DNA of 64,000 nucleotides. Source: Gymnodinialimonas sp. 57CJ19 (GTDB lineage Bacteria; Pseudomonadota; Alphaproteobacteria; Rhodobacterales; Rhodobacteraceae). Below, piece after piece: positions 8,575-18,739 of this stretch. The stretch's first letter is position 1. Each line of letters starts with the position of its first letter. The DNA is taken from assembly GCF_038396845.1 (NCBI RefSeq), contig NZ_CP151587.1, forward strand, positions 3,756,001-3,820,000. The letters run 5' to 3'. The notes under the pieces are model-generated. The model was not told the DNA's origin and made no database searches. It worked only from the letters and a program-made list of their open reading frames with translations. Position numbers and translations under genes: made by a program.

Positions 8575-9362
8575 GTGGGGTTTTTATCCTTGTTGTATTT
8601 GTGGATGACGGTCAGCCCGTGCATCGTCAGATCATCTTCGATTTGGTCAAATAGCACATCTCCGCTGGAGAACAACGGGGCGAGGCCCCCTGTGCCGATC
8701 ACACGCATGTCAGCGTTCCATGACGCAGCGTATTCCGTGCGAATTCGGTCACAGACCTCACGCACAAGGCCGATGTAGCCCCAAAACACACCCGACTGCA
8801 TGCAAGTCACCGTGTTGGTGCCAATCACGACATTCGGTTTGGTCACATCGATATGGGGAAGTGCGGCGGCCGCTTGGTGCAGCGCTTCAAGCGACAGGTT
8901 TACGCCGGGCGCAATGACGCCGCCGACGTAAGCGCCGTCTGTGGCTACCACGTCAAAGGTGGTGGCGGTGCCAAAGTCTACCACGATCAGGTCGCCCCCG
9001 TGGCGGTCATAGGCGCCAGCGGTGTTGACCAAGCGGTCTGGTCCCACAATCGTGCCGTCATCGACACGGGATTCCGTGGGCAGAAGGCATTCGGGTTTGC
9101 CCACCACCAGCGGACGCGTGCCAAAATAGCGATCACACAGCACGCGCAGGTTGAACACGACCCGAGGCACCGTGGACGAGATGATGCATTCAGACACGTT
9201 CACAGACAGCTGTTCGTGGTCCATCAGGGTCGAGAACCAGACGAAATACTGGTCTGCCGTCCGGGTATGTTCCGTTGCCGTGCGGAACGTGGCGATGAAC
9301 TTTTCGCCGTCCCAGACGCTGAAAACAGTGTTGGTGTTGCCGCAGTCGATACACAGGAGCAT
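8571..9362 (-). CDS. coaX: type III pantothenate kinase
   Basis: CoaX phosphorylates pantothenate, the first step of coenzyme A synthesis. The 263-residue product has the acetate/sugar kinase-like fold signature: DCGNTNT at residues 6-12 (phosphate loop), GPDRLVN, and DFGTATTFDVV. Type III enzymes are insensitive to feedback by CoA. It overlaps rnj downstream and follows birA by 12 bases, so all three should be on one transcript. Confidence 0.95.
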   Translation of the reverse strand: MLLCIDCGNTNTVFSVWDGEKFIATFRTATEHTRTADQYFVWFSTLMDHEQLSVNVSECIISSTVPRVVFNLRVLCDRYFGTRPLVVGKPECLLPTESRVDDGTIVGPDRLVNTAGAYDRHGGDLIVVDFGTATTFDVVATDGAYVGGVIAPGVNLSLEALHQAAAALPHIDVTKPNVVIGTNTVTCMQSGVFWGYIGLVREVCDRIRTEYAASWNADMRVIGTGGLAPLFSSGDVLFDQIEDDLTMHGLTVIHKYNKDKNPT

Positions 9363-9374
9363 GGATGCCTCCGT

Positions 9375-10115
9375 TCAAAAATAGATATCAGCCGCCGAAA
9401 TGGCCCGAGGGCCTTTGGCGGTATCCAGGATCAAATTGCCCGTCTCGTCCACGTCGCGGAATGTGCCGGTGATTTCTTCATTGGGCAGGCGCGCAGTGAT
9501 GACCTCTCCCAATCGGGCGGCATGGGACAACCATTCGGTCCGGGTCGGGCCGAAACCGTAGGTGGCGAGGCTGTGTTCACGGGCGGCAAAGGCAGGGGCG
9601 AGAGCGTCCAGCAACGCCTCGGGCGTCACATCTTGCGCAAGGGCAACGGGGCGCAACGCGCCGGGTTCAACCTGCCCCGGATCCGGCGCTTCGGCCAGGT
9701 TGACGCCGATCCCGATAATCAGATGCGAAACGCCGCCACGACCATCGCCAAGGCTTTCAAGCAAAATGCCCGCCAACTTGCCGCCGTTATACAGCACGTC
9801 ATTGGGCCACTTCAGCGATAGCGCCTCATCCGGGCATCCAACGGCGATGAGCGCTTCGCGAAGAGCCGTTGCCGCCGCAAAAGAGCGTAAAGCGATTTCC
9901 GCCACGGGTCCGGTTGGTTGCATCGTCAGAGACGCGGCGAAGTTACCTTCAGGCATTGACCAAGCGCGGCCACGGCGGCCCTTGGCGGCGGTCTGTTGCA
10001 ATGCCAGGACCCATTCCGGTCCGCGGATGAAGGGGGCCGAGCGGGCGGCCTCCATCATGGTACTGTCACAAGACAACACCACACGGCGGCCCACGCCTTG
10101 GGGCCAGTCCGTCAT
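9375..10115 (-). CDS. birA: biotin--[acetyl-CoA-carboxylase] ligase
   Basis: This enzyme attaches biotin to carrier domains such as that of acetyl-CoA carboxylase. Here it could also modify the methylcrotonyl-CoA carboxylase alpha subunit encoded at 38447-40387. The 246-residue protein has the KGRRGRAW motif that binds biotinyl-AMP and the SLKWPNDV motif. It lacks the N-terminal winged-helix DNA-binding domain of E. coli BirA, so it is a ligase only. Its ATG directly follows the nuoN stop. Confidence 0.93.
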   Translation of the reverse strand: MTDWPQGVGRRVVLSCDSTMMEAARSAPFIRGPEWVLALQQTAAKGRRGRAWSMPEGNFAASLTMQPTGPVAEIALRSFAAATALREALIAVGCPDEALSLKWPNDVLYNGGKLAGILLESLGDGRGGVSHLIIGIGVNLAEAPDPGQVEPGALRPVALAQDVTPEALLDALAPAFAAREHSLATYGFGPTRTEWLSHAARLGEVITARLPNEEITGTFRDVDETGNLILDTAKGPRAISAADIYF

Positions 10116-11564
10116 TTAGCGGGTAAGCATCGCGGCGGCAGTCTCTGCCGGGGCCTCGATCCCAAAAAGGTTCACGCCGGGAATCCAGCCCAAGCCGATG
10201 AGCGCTGCCATGCCGATCAGGCCGATGTAAGGCACAAGCCCCATCTTGCCGTCCAGCCCCTCTCGCTCTTCCCCGAAATACATCAGGTAGACGATACGGA
10301 TGTAGTAGAACGCGCCGATGACCGAGGCGATGACGCCCGCAACCGCCAACCAGACAAGGCCCGATTCCACGGCCGCAACCAGCACGGCATATTTACCAAA
10401 GAAGCCAAGCAGCGGCGGCACACCGGCAAGCGAGAACATCAGGACCAGAATCGCCAGCGCTTTGGCCGGCTCTTTGCTGGCATAGCCCGATAGCGACGAG
10501 ATTTCCGTGACGTGGCGGCCATCACGCTCCATCGACAGGATGAACGCGAAGGTGCCGATGTTCATCGCCACGTAGATCGCCATGTAGATCAACATCGCCT
10601 CAACACCCTGCGCGGTGCCCGCCGACAGGCCCATCAGGGCGAAGCCCATGTGCGAGATCGAGGAATAGGCCATCAGGCGTTTGATATCGGTCTGACCGAT
10701 GGCGGCAATCGCGCCAAGGAACATGGAGAGCACGGCAAGGAAGGCCACGATCTGCTGCCAATCGCCGATCACGCCACCGAAAGCATCGTGAACGACGCGG
10801 GCGAACAGCGCCATGGCCGCCACTTTCGGCGCAGTGGCAAACAAGGCGGTGATCGGCGTGGGAGAGCCCTCATAGACGTCTGGGGTCCACATGTGGAACG
10901 GCGCAGCGGACACTTTGAACGCTAGGCCCGCAGTGATGAAGACAAGGCCGAATAGCAGGCCAAGGGGCATGTCGCCGCCCTGCGCCGCTTCGATGACCCC
11001 GGCGAATTGCGTGGTCCCCGCAAAGCCATAAGCCAGCGAGGAGCCATAAAGCAGCAGGCCAGAGGACAGCGCACCGAGCACGAAGTACTTCAGGCCCGCT
11101 TCCGTGGACCGAACCGAGTCGCGACGCATCGCGGCCACGACGTAGAGCGCCAAGGATTGCAGCTCCAACCCCATGTAAAGCGCGATCAAATCTCCGGCGG
11201 AGACCATGATCATCATGCCCACAACGGCCAGTACGATAAGCATCGGGAATTCGAAGCGCAGCAGGTCCGCCTTTGCCATGAACTCCTGGCTGATCGCCAG
11301 AATCGCGGCGGCCGACAACAGGATCGCCACCTTGGCAAAGCGAGAGAATGCGTCATCCACGAACATGCCATGGAAGGCTTCGTGAGCACCCGAGCCCGTG
11401 ACGCCGATGTAGAAGGCCAACACGACAAACAGCGCCGCCGTGACCCAACACATGACCGAGGCCAGCGCATCTTTGGTGGTGTAGACAGCGCCCAAAAGCC
11501 CCGCCATCGCGAACAGCGACAGGACAATCTCGGGCGTCAGAATGGCAAGATCAGCGGAGATCAT
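10116..11564 (-). CDS. nuoN: NADH-quinone oxidoreductase subunit N
   Basis: NuoN is one of three antiporter-like, proton-pumping membrane subunits of Complex I. The 482-residue product is hydrophobic throughout, with roughly 14 expected transmembrane helices. It carries characteristic segments such as [29 protein letters not shown] and [15 protein letters not shown]. Length is normal. It is the last core subunit of the operon, 47 bases after nuoM. Confidence 0.97.
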   Translation of the reverse strand: MISADLAILTPEIVLSLFAMAGLLGAVYTTKDALASVMCWVTAALFVVLAFYIGVTGSGAHEAFHGMFVDDAFSRFAKVAILLSAAAILAISQEFMAKADLLRFEFPMLIVLAVVGMMIMVSAGDLIALYMGLELQSLALYVVAAMRRDSVRSTEAGLKYFVLGALSSGLLLYGSSLAYGFAGTTQFAGVIEAAQGGDMPLGLLFGLVFITAGLAFKVSAAPFHMWTPDVYEGSPTPITALFATAPKVAAMALFARVVHDAFGGVIGDWQQIVAFLAVLSMFLGAIAAIGQTDIKRLMAYSSISHMGFALMGLSAGTAQGVEAMLIYMAIYVAMNIGTFAFILSMERDGRHVTEISSLSGYASKEPAKALAILVLMFSLAGVPPLLGFFGKYAVLVAAVESGLVWLAVAGVIASVIGAFYYIRIVYLMYFGEEREGLDGKMGLVPYIGLIGMAALIGLGWIPGVNLFGIEAPAETAAAMLTR

Positions 11565-11611
11565 AGCGGTTCGTCCTTAGTCAGTGCGTTCAATGGCGAG
11601 ATCGAACGGCA

Positions 11612-13156
11612 TCAGTGGCTGGCGGCGACGGCAGTGTGGGGCTCGAATGCCGCCACGGCCACGTCGTAGTTTTCAACAAGGGCGGCAACCGAGGGGCCGA
11701 TCACATCGGTCACAAGGCTGGGGTAAACGCCCAAAAGGATCGTCATGATGATAAGCGGCGCGAAGATCGCCCTTTCTCTCGTCGTCATGTCGGTGATGGA
11801 TTTGAGGCTTTCCTTGATCAGGTCGCCAAAGACCACCCGGCGGTACAGCCACAGCGCGTAGGAAGCCGACAGGATGACGCCGGTACAGGCCAGCAGGCCG
11901 ACCCAGGTGTTCACCTGGAAGACGCCGATCAGGGTCAGGAATTCACCCACAAAACCGCTCGTGCCGGGCAGGCCGACATTGGCCATGGTGAACAGCATGA
12001 ACACCGCCGCATAGGCCGGCATCCGCACCACAAGGCCGCCGTAGGCGTCGATGTCACGGGTATGCATCCGGTCGTAGATCACGCCGACGCACAGGAACAA
12101 CGCGCCCGAGATGAAGCCGTGGCTGATCATCTGGAAGATCGCCCCATCGACGCCGTTCTGGTTTGCCGCGAAGATCCCCATGGTGACAAAGCCCATGTGC
12201 GCGACCGAGGAATAGGCGATCAGCTTCTTCATGTCCTCTTGGACCATCGCCACCAGCGACGTGTAGATGATCGCGATGACCGACAGCCACAGGATGAACG
12301 GCGCCATGATGTCCGAGGCGACAGGGAACATCGGTAGGCTGAAGCGCAGGAAGCCGTAGCCGCCCATCTTCAACAGGATCGCCGCCAGAACGACCGAGCC
12401 TGCCGTGGGGGCCTGAACGTGCGCGTCGGGCAACCAGGTGTGGACCGGCCACATGGGCATTTTCACAGCAAAGGACGCGAAGAAGGCGAGGAACAGCATG
12501 GTTTGCAGGCCGCCGACAACGGTGAAGCCCATGATGCTGAAGGTTTCTGTCCCGAAGGTGTGGTTCAGCAGCGTCGGGATGTCCGTCGTGCCCGCGTCCA
12601 CATACATCGCCACCATGGCGACCAGCATCAGAACCGAGCCAAGGAAGGTGTAGAGGAAGAATTTGAAGGACGCGTAGATCCGGTTCGCCCCGCCCCAGAT
12701 GCCGATGATCAGGAACATCGGGATCAGGCCGGCCTCGAAGAACAGGTAGAACAGCACCATGTCGAGGGCCACGAAAACGCCGATCATCAGCGTCTCAAGG
12801 ATCAACAGCGCGATCATGTATTCCTTCACGCGGTGCGTGACACCCCAGCAAGCGGCGATGGTGATCGGCATCAGGAAGGTGGTCAGCATCACGAAAAGGA
12901 TCGAAATGCCGTCCACGCCAACCTTGTAGGTCAGGCCGAACATCCATTCACGCTCTTCCACAAGCTGGAAGCCGGTGTTGGCAGTGTCGAATTGCACCAG
13001 AAGGAAGATCGACACGACGAACGTCGCCGCCGTGGCCGCCAAGGCCAGGCGCTTGGCGTTCAATTGTGCCGCTTCATCATCGCCGCGCAGAAACACAGCC
13101 ATAATGACCGCTGCCACCAACGGCAGGAAAGTGACGATGGAGATCAGGTTATCCAT
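11612..13156 (-). CDS. nuoM: NADH-quinone oxidoreductase subunit M
   Basis: This is the second antiporter-like proton-pumping subunit, with 514 residues and many transmembrane helices. Recognisable parts are [21 protein letters not shown] near the lysine/glutamate relay, [19 protein letters not shown], and [15 protein letters not shown]. These Glu, Lys and His residues form the membrane proton channel in the family. Six bases separate it from nuoL and 47 from nuoN. Confidence 0.97.
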   Translation of the reverse strand: MDNLISIVTFLPLVAAVIMAVFLRGDDEAAQLNAKRLALAATAATFVVSIFLLVQFDTANTGFQLVEEREWMFGLTYKVGVDGISILFVMLTTFLMPITIAACWGVTHRVKEYMIALLILETLMIGVFVALDMVLFYLFFEAGLIPMFLIIGIWGGANRIYASFKFFLYTFLGSVLMLVAMVAMYVDAGTTDIPTLLNHTFGTETFSIMGFTVVGGLQTMLFLAFFASFAVKMPMWPVHTWLPDAHVQAPTAGSVVLAAILLKMGGYGFLRFSLPMFPVASDIMAPFILWLSVIAIIYTSLVAMVQEDMKKLIAYSSVAHMGFVTMGIFAANQNGVDGAIFQMISHGFISGALFLCVGVIYDRMHTRDIDAYGGLVVRMPAYAAVFMLFTMANVGLPGTSGFVGEFLTLIGVFQVNTWVGLLACTGVILSASYALWLYRRVVFGDLIKESLKSITDMTTRERAIFAPLIIMTILLGVYPSLVTDVIGPSVAALVENYDVAVAAFEPHTAVAASH

Positions 13157-13162
13157 GATGCC

Positions 13163-15316
13163 TTACCCTGCGCTCAACGTGACGAAGGTGATCAGGGCGA
13201 CAAGCCCCAAGACCATCGCGAACGCGTAATGGAAGATGTAGCCAGATTGGGCGCGGCCCGCGAGGCGTGTGAAGAAGGGGATGATCCCCATGGCCAGCCC
13301 GTTGATACCGCCGTCAATCGTGTCGGTATCGCCGCGCTTCCACAGGAAGCGACCGATGGCTTGGGCGGGCTTGATGAAGAGGAACTCATACGCCTCATCG
13401 AAGTACCACTTGTTCAACAGGAAGTTGTAAAGCGGGCTTTGCTGCTTGGCGAGGCGTCCGGGGATCGAAGGGTTCACGATGTAGAACACGAACGCAGTGC
13501 CGAAGCCGATCAGCATCGCAAAGAACGGCGCAAGCTTGACCCAAGTGGGAACCGAATGGGCGTCATTCAGGACGTGGTTGTCGGGCGCGTGGTGAATTGC
13601 CCCCTCGCCCGGTGCGCCGGTGAAGACGTAGTGGGTCTCTCCGTGGCCGTCTGCTTCTTCGGCATGAGCCTCATCAGCGTGAGCTTCATCGCCGTGCGCT
13701 TCCTCAGCCTGCTCCTCCGCGCCAAGCGCGTCCTCGCCGTGGCCCGCATCCGCATGCTCTTCCGCCGCATAGGGCACGCCGAAGAACTGCGCCACGTAAT
13801 TGGTTTTGCCAAAGAAGCTGCCGTACCAGACCATACCGGCCAGAACCGCGCCAACCGCTAGCGCACCAAGGGGCACGAGCATGGTCATCGGGCTTTCATG
13901 GGCGTGGTCATGGGTGTGTTTGTTGCCTCGCGCCTCGCCATAGAAAGTCATGAACATCAGACGCCAGCTGTAGAAGCTGGTGAACAGCGCGCCAATGACC
14001 AGCGCCCAGAAGGCAAATTGGCCAAGGTCGCCGCCGAAGGCATAGGCGCTCTCGATCACCGCGTCCTTGGAGACGAAGCCCGCGAAACCGACCGGGAAGC
14101 CGAAGTACAGTAGTGGAATGCCGACGCCGGTGATGGCCAGCGTGCCGATCATCATCGCCGCAAAGGTGTAGGGGATCTTTTTACGCAACCCGCCATAATT
14201 CCGCATGTCCTGCTCGTGGTGCATCGCGTGAATGACCGAGCCCGCGCCGAGGAACAGCATCGCCTTGAAGAAGGCGTGGGTCAGCAGGTGGAACATGGCG
14301 ACCGAGTAGACGCCGACGCCCGCCGCCACGAACATGTAGCCAAGCTGCGACATCGTCGAATAGGCGATCACGCGCTTGATGTCGTTCTGCACGAGGCCGA
14401 TGGTGGCGGCCACGAAGGCCGACAGGGCGCCCACGATGATGATGAAGTTGCCCGCGATGGGCGCGTACTCGATCACCGGTGACATGCGGCAGACAAGGAA
14501 GACGCCCGCCGTCACCATGGTTGCCGCGTGGATCAGGGCCGACACGGGCGTCGGGCCTTCCATCGCGTCCGGCAACCAGACGTGCAGCAAAAGCTGCGCC
14601 GATTTACCCATCGCGCCGATGAACAGCAGGAAGGCGATGGTCTCGGCCGCGTTCAGCTCCATGCCGAGGAACGACATGGTCATGGAGGCCAGTTCTTCGC
14701 CCATGGGCAGGATCACGTCGAACTGGATCGAGTCCGTCATCCAGAACAGGGCGAAGATGCCCAGAAGGAAGCCGAAGTCACCCACGCGGTTGACGATAAA
14801 CGCTTTCATGGCGGCAGCACCGGCAGAGGGCTTGCGGTAGTAGAAGCCGATCAGAAGATACGAGGCGACGCCCACGCCTTCCCAGCCGAAGAACAATTGC
14901 AGAAGGTTATCGGCGGTCACCAGCATCAACATGGTGAAGGTGAAGAACGACAGGTAGGCGAAGAACCGGGGGCGGTAGCTTTCGCCCTCTTTGAAGTTCT
15001 CGTCATGGGCCATGTAGCCGAAGGAATAGAGGTGCACGAGCGCCGAAACCGAGGTGATCACGATCAGCATGATCGCCGTCAGACGGTCCACCCGGATCGC
15101 CCAGTCGGTGAAGAGCGTGCCGGATTCGATCCATGTCATGATGGAGCGTGTGTAGGTCTCTCCATCAAAGCCGAGGAAGACGACCCAGGACAGCAGGCAG
15201 GCCAAGAAAAGGAACGCCGTGGCGACAACACAGGCCGCCTGCTCACCGATCAAGCGCCAGGCGAAACCGCAAATCAATGCGCCAACGAGAGGCGAGAAGA
15301 GAAGGATCGTTTCCAT
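13163..15316 (-). CDS. nuoL: NADH-quinone oxidoreductase subunit L with His/Glu-rich insert
   Basis: NuoL is the distal antiporter-like subunit and carries the long lateral helix that runs along the membrane arm. The 717-residue product shows [37 protein letters not shown] and [18 protein letters not shown]. coli NuoL is shorter (about 613). Part of the extra length is a charged stretch after about residue 500, containing [21 protein letters not shown] and other His/Glu/Asp repeats, preceded by THDHAHES. Such a segment would sit in a loop outside the conserved helices and could bind metal ions or be a flexible linker. The frame is intact across it. Confidence 0.96.
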   Translation of the reverse strand: METILLFSPLVGALICGFAWRLIGEQAACVVATAFLFLACLLSWVVFLGFDGETYTRSIMTWIESGTLFTDWAIRVDRLTAIMLIVITSVSALVHLYSFGYMAHDENFKEGESYRPRFFAYLSFFTFTMLMLVTADNLLQLFFGWEGVGVASYLLIGFYYRKPSAGAAAMKAFIVNRVGDFGFLLGIFALFWMTDSIQFDVILPMGEELASMTMSFLGMELNAAETIAFLLFIGAMGKSAQLLLHVWLPDAMEGPTPVSALIHAATMVTAGVFLVCRMSPVIEYAPIAGNFIIIVGALSAFVAATIGLVQNDIKRVIAYSTMSQLGYMFVAAGVGVYSVAMFHLLTHAFFKAMLFLGAGSVIHAMHHEQDMRNYGGLRKKIPYTFAAMMIGTLAITGVGIPLLYFGFPVGFAGFVSKDAVIESAYAFGGDLGQFAFWALVIGALFTSFYSWRLMFMTFYGEARGNKHTHDHAHESPMTMLVPLGALAVGAVLAGMVWYGSFFGKTNYVAQFFGVPYAAEEHADAGHGEDALGAEEQAEEAHGDEAHADEAHAEEADGHGETHYVFTGAPGEGAIHHAPDNHVLNDAHSVPTWVKLAPFFAMLIGFGTAFVFYIVNPSIPGRLAKQQSPLYNFLLNKWYFDEAYEFLFIKPAQAIGRFLWKRGDTDTIDGGINGLAMGIIPFFTRLAGRAQSGYIFHYAFAMVLGLVALITFVTLSAG

Positions 15317-15322
15317 GTGCCC

Positions 15323-15631
15323 TTAACCCTTCATATTGGCGACGTCTTCAACGTCGACCGTACCGCGGTTGCGGAAGTAACAAACAAGAATGGCGAGGCC
15401 GATCGCAGCCTCGGCCGCGGCGACGGTCAGGATGAACAGCGTAAACACCTGCCCCGTGAGATCGCCAAGAAAGGACGAAAACGCGACCATGTTGATGTTC
15501 ACCGACAGCAACATCAATTCCAACGACATCAGGATGATGATGACGTTCTTGCGATTCAGGAAAATCCCGAAAATGCCGATGACAAATAGCGCGGCGGCTA
15601 CTGTCAGGTAATGTTCCAAGCCAATGGTCAT
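15323..15631 (-). CDS. nuoK: NADH-quinone oxidoreductase subunit K
   Basis: This small membrane subunit (102 residues, three transmembrane helices) is homologous to mitochondrial ND4L. It begins [20 protein letters not shown] and contains the conserved Glu-bearing helix [16 protein letters not shown] and [15 protein letters not shown], which belong to the proton pathway near the quinone site. Six bases separate it from nuoL. Confidence 0.96.
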   Translation of the reverse strand: MTIGLEHYLTVAAALFVIGIFGIFLNRKNVIIILMSLELMLLSVNINMVAFSSFLGDLTGQVFTLFILTVAAAEAAIGLAILVCYFRNRGTVDVEDVANMKG

Positions 15632-15722
15632 GGCGTCGTCCTTACTTAGTAACCCAGCGCGGTAGCGCGCGGGGATCGTCGGTTTTGCAGCGCGTCACAG
15701 CGCCCGTCACGCAGCGTGCGCC

Positions 15723-16337
15723 TTACAGGCCCTGCCCCGGTTTCACATCTTTCAGTTCCATCGCTTTCGCCGGGTCGCGCATCATCTGCGCCACGACATC
15801 CTGCCGCTTCACGTCCACCCGGTGGCGCAGCGTCAGAACGATCGCGCCGACCATGGCGACAAGAAGGATGAGCCCCGAGATCTGGAAAGCCATGAAGTAA
15901 TCATCGTACACGAGCAGACCCAAAGCCTGGGTGTTATGCGCCTCATCCAACGCAGGCACCGGGTTGCCAAGACGGCTGTCAACGCCGTCCGAATAGGTCC
16001 ACGATCCAAACGCCAGCGTCAGTTGCATCAGCAAAATCACCCCGATCAGGCCCGCCATCGGCACATATTTGGCCATTTCGGCCTTCAGCTCGGCGAAATC
16101 CACGTCCAGCATCATGACCACGAACAGGAACAGCACCGCGACGGCGCCCACGTAGACAATAATCATCAGCATCGCCACGAACTCCGCGCCCAAAAGCACG
16201 AACAGACCCGCCGAAGACAAGAACGTGAGGATCAGCCACAGCACCGAGTGTACCGGGTTTTTTGACGTCACGGTAAACAGGCCTCCAGCAACCACAGACA
16301 GCGCAAAGAGGTAGAAGGTGAAATCCGCGATGGTCAT
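15723..16337 (-). CDS. nuoJ: NADH-quinone oxidoreductase subunit J
   Basis: This is the ND6 homologue, 204 residues and five expected transmembrane helices. It has the typical [21 protein letters not shown] and [21 protein letters not shown] segments; the latter is the helix with the pi-bulge that changes during coupling. The ATG at 16335-16337 was chosen because [11 protein letters not shown] is the family start; an upstream in-frame start would overlap the preceding gene. Confidence 0.95.
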   Translation of the reverse strand: MTIADFTFYLFALSVVAGGLFTVTSKNPVHSVLWLILTFLSSAGLFVLLGAEFVAMLMIIVYVGAVAVLFLFVVMMLDVDFAELKAEMAKYVPMAGLIGVILLMQLTLAFGSWTYSDGVDSRLGNPVPALDEAHNTQALGLLVYDDYFMAFQISGLILLVAMVGAIVLTLRHRVDVKRQDVVAQMMRDPAKAMELKDVKPGQGL

Positions 16338-16338
16338 A

Positions 16339-16764
16339 TCAATCGTCCTCTCCGGTGGCCTGTGTGCCACCGTCTTCGTCCATGGCCTCTTTGGCCAAAT
16401 TCATCGCCTTGTTCATCGCCGGCAAACCGCCGAACAGGCTGGCAAGACCGATGGTCTCTGCAATCTCTTGGGGTGTGGCCCCCATGGAAAGGGCGTGGCG
16501 CACCGTGATCTTGATCTGCGCCTCGGCCAGGGCGCCCTGAATGGTCAACCCCTGCAAGGTTAGCAACAGGCGCGTTTTGGCGTCCAACCCTTCGGGGTTG
16601 AACTGCTTGCCCAGAAACGCCTCCAGCATTTCCGGCGGCACCTGTAGCCACTGCATACCCACCTTCCCTGCAGACAAAGCCGGAGCAGCGGCTTTCATCC
16701 ACTCCTCCGTCATGTCTTGGGTCTGCTTGAGCAGCGCCTCGAATGGGTTGGGGGTGTCGGTCAT
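16339..16764 (-). CDS. carboxymuconolactone decarboxylase-like protein inside nuo operon
   Basis: This 141-residue protein has the helical core of the CMD/AhpD-like family ([54 protein letters not shown]). It lacks the CxxC pair of the peroxidase members, so a redox role like AhpD is unlikely. Its start overlaps the nuoI stop by four bases and its stop lies one base before nuoJ, so it is translated with Complex I. A role in assembly or as an accessory protein is inferred from position only. Confidence 0.8.
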   Translation of the reverse strand: MTDTPNPFEALLKQTQDMTEEWMKAAAPALSAGKVGMQWLQVPPEMLEAFLGKQFNPEGLDAKTRLLLTLQGLTIQGALAEAQIKITVRHALSMGATPQEIAETIGLASLFGGLPAMNKAMNLAKEAMDEDGGTQATGEDD

Positions 16765-17255
16765 CGGTACGGCGCGTCCAGTTCAAGGTTGTGGGCAATC
16801 GCCGATTCCCAGCGCTCGCCGTTGGCCAGCAGCTTTTCCTTGTCGTAGTACAGCTCTTCGCGGGTTTCGGTGGCGAACTCGAAGTTCGGGCCCTCCACGA
16901 TGGCATCCACCGGGCAGGCTTCCTGACAGAACCCGCAGTAGATGCACTTCGTCATGTCGATGTCATAGCGCGTCGTGCGGCGAGAGCCATCTTCGCGGGG
17001 TTCTGCGTCAATCGTGATCGCCTGCGCGGGGCAAACGGCCTCGCACAGTTTACAGGCGATGCACCGCTCTTCCCCATTGGGGTAGCGACGCAAGGCGTGT
17101 TCGCCGCGGAACCGAGGCGACAAGGGCCCCTTTTCGTGCGGGTAGTTGATCGTGACCTTGGGCGAGAAGAAGTACTTGAAGCCCAGTTTGAAGCCTTTGA
17201 AGAAATCCGCCAGCAGGAAGTATTTCGCGGCGCGGGTGTAGTCGATCTGCGTCAT
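16761..17255 (-). CDS. nuoI: NADH-quinone oxidoreductase subunit I
   Basis: This peripheral-arm subunit carries two [4Fe-4S] clusters (N6a and N6b), which pass electrons towards NuoB. The 164-residue product has both ferredoxin motifs, [12 protein letters not shown] and [12 protein letters not shown], each followed by the distant Cys-Pro. It sits 3 bases after nuoH and overlaps the CMD-like gene. Confidence 0.97.
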   Translation of the reverse strand: MTQIDYTRAAKYFLLADFFKGFKLGFKYFFSPKVTINYPHEKGPLSPRFRGEHALRRYPNGEERCIACKLCEAVCPAQAITIDAEPREDGSRRTTRYDIDMTKCIYCGFCQEACPVDAIVEGPNFEFATETREELYYDKEKLLANGERWESAIAHNLELDAPYR

Positions 17256-17258
17256 GAA

Positions 17259-18299
17259 TTAACCTCCAACGGCGAAGCGGGCCCAGAAGCCGCCAAGCAC
17301 TTCGTAACGCGCCATGAAGGCAACAAACACCACCCAGAACAGCGACATCGGCAGGAACACCTTCCACCCCAGGCGCATAAGCTGGTCATAGCGGTAGCGG
17401 GGCACGATCGCCTTCACCATCGAGAACATGAAGAACACCGCCAGCATCTTCAGGATCATCCACAAGATGCCATCGGGCAGGCCGGGGATGGGCGACAGCC
17501 AGCCGCCGAAGAACAGAAGTGTGGTCAGCGCGCACATCAAAACGACAGCGACAAGTTCACCGATCATGAACAGCAGGAACGGGGTCGAGGAATACTCCAC
17601 CTGGTAACCCGCGACCAGTTCAGCCTCGGCCTCGGGCAGGTCAAATGGTGGGCGGTTGGTTTCCGCCAAGGCCGAGATGAAGAACAGGAACAGCATCGGG
17701 AAATGCGGCAGGAAGTACCAGTTCAGCAGGCCAAAGTCGCCGTCCTGCGCGTGGACAATCGCGGTGAAATTCATCGAGCCGGTGGAGATGATCACACCGA
17801 TGATGATCAGGCCGATGGAAACCTCGTAAGAGATCATCTGCGCCGCAGAGCGCAGCGAGCCCAGGAACGGGTATTTCGAGTTCGAGGCCCACCCGCCCAT
17901 GATCACGCCGTACACCTCGAGCGAGGAGACCGCGAAGACATAGAGAACGGCGACGTTCAGGCTGGAGAGCACCCAACCGTCATTGAACGGGATAACCGCC
18001 CAAGCGATCAGCGCCATCACAAGGCTGACAATCGGGGCAAGGAAATAGACCGCCCGGTCCGCCCCCGCAGGCACGACGATTTCCTTGACGATATACTTCA
18101 GGAAGTCTGCAAAACTTTGCAGCAGGCCAAAGGCGCCAACGACGTTGGGGCCCTTCCGCATCATGACTGCGGCCCAGATCTTGCGGTCGGCATACATCAG
18201 GAACGCCAAAGCGACCAGAAGTGGCACGACCAGCAGCAAACACTGCAACAGGATCAACAGGCCCATGCCCAATGTTGTCTCGGTGAAAAACTCTACCAT
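17259..18299 (-). CDS. nuoH: NADH-quinone oxidoreductase subunit H
   Basis: NuoH (ND1) is the membrane subunit that forms the quinone tunnel with NuoB and NuoD. The 346-residue product has the expected eight helices and the conserved [44 protein letters not shown] and [24 protein letters not shown] loops. The last two contain the acidic residues of the E-channel. The ATG at 18297-18299 starts at MVEFFTET; an upstream in-frame start would extend into the preceding lipoprotein gene. Confidence 0.97.
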   Translation of the reverse strand: MVEFFTETTLGMGLLILLQCLLLVVPLLVALAFLMYADRKIWAAVMMRKGPNVVGAFGLLQSFADFLKYIVKEIVVPAGADRAVYFLAPIVSLVMALIAWAVIPFNDGWVLSSLNVAVLYVFAVSSLEVYGVIMGGWASNSKYPFLGSLRSAAQMISYEVSIGLIIIGVIISTGSMNFTAIVHAQDGDFGLLNWYFLPHFPMLFLFFISALAETNRPPFDLPEAEAELVAGYQVEYSSTPFLLFMIGELVAVVLMCALTTLLFFGGWLSPIPGLPDGILWMILKMLAVFFMFSMVKAIVPRYRYDQLMRLGWKVFLPMSLFWVVFVAFMARYEVLGGFWARFAVGG

Positions 18300-18309
18300 G
18301 GGGCGTCCC

Positions 18310-18735
18310 TTAAACCGTCGGTATCCCTTGCTCTGCGCAATCGGCCGCAACTATTTCTGCTTCCAGGGTTTGTAACCCTCGTGGCAGGTCCGGCGAGATG
18401 GTGTAAACCGCATCTGCCGCCCAAACGCCACCCTCTTCCGTAATACTTGTGCGCACATGTCGCGCAAAAGAATATCCTCGGATCAGTGTATATTGTGCTG
18501 CCGCACACCGGGCATAGGCGTCAAGATCGGCGCGTGTGGCCACGCCCGTCATCTGTGCCCGGAAATTTACCAGATCTTCATCCAACAGACGGGTCTCGAC
18601 CCCATCATAGGTCGCCGGCGGTGCCTCGTTCAGCGTCGGGCCGTCTGCGGCGGGCGTGCAGCCCGCCACGGCAACAGCGGCGCAGACACCCGTCAGGGTG
18701 GATAAGCCGTTGGAGTGTCGCAACGCGACCCCCAT
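18310..18735 (-). CDS. putative lipoprotein between nuoG and nuoH
   Basis: This 141-residue product has an N-terminal hydrophobic stretch ending VAVAGCTP, a lipobox-like sequence that predicts lipidation at about Cys26. The mature part is a small domain with two further Cys residues (YARCAAAQY and AADCAEQG) likely to form a disulfide in the periplasm. It sits 10 bases upstream of nuoH and 4 after nuoG, so it is co-transcribed with Complex I. The family is not recognised. Confidence 0.65.
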   Translation of the reverse strand: MGVALRHSNGLSTLTGVCAAVAVAGCTPAADGPTLNEAPPATYDGVETRLLDEDLVNFRAQMTGVATRADLDAYARCAAAQYTLIRGYSFARHVRTSITEEGGVWAADAVYTISPDLPRGLQTLEAEIVAADCAEQGIPTV

Positions 18736-18739
18736 TCCC

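Noticed and set aside
13621..13780. Possible frameshift in nuoL at the His/Glu-rich stretch
   Set aside because: The reading frame continues into normal conserved NuoL sequence on both sides, so it is an in-frame insertion.
12419..13861. 480-residue plus-strand frame across nuoM and nuoL
   Set aside because: It is antisense to two clear Complex I genes, with Arg/His/Asp-rich composition and no recognisable domain.
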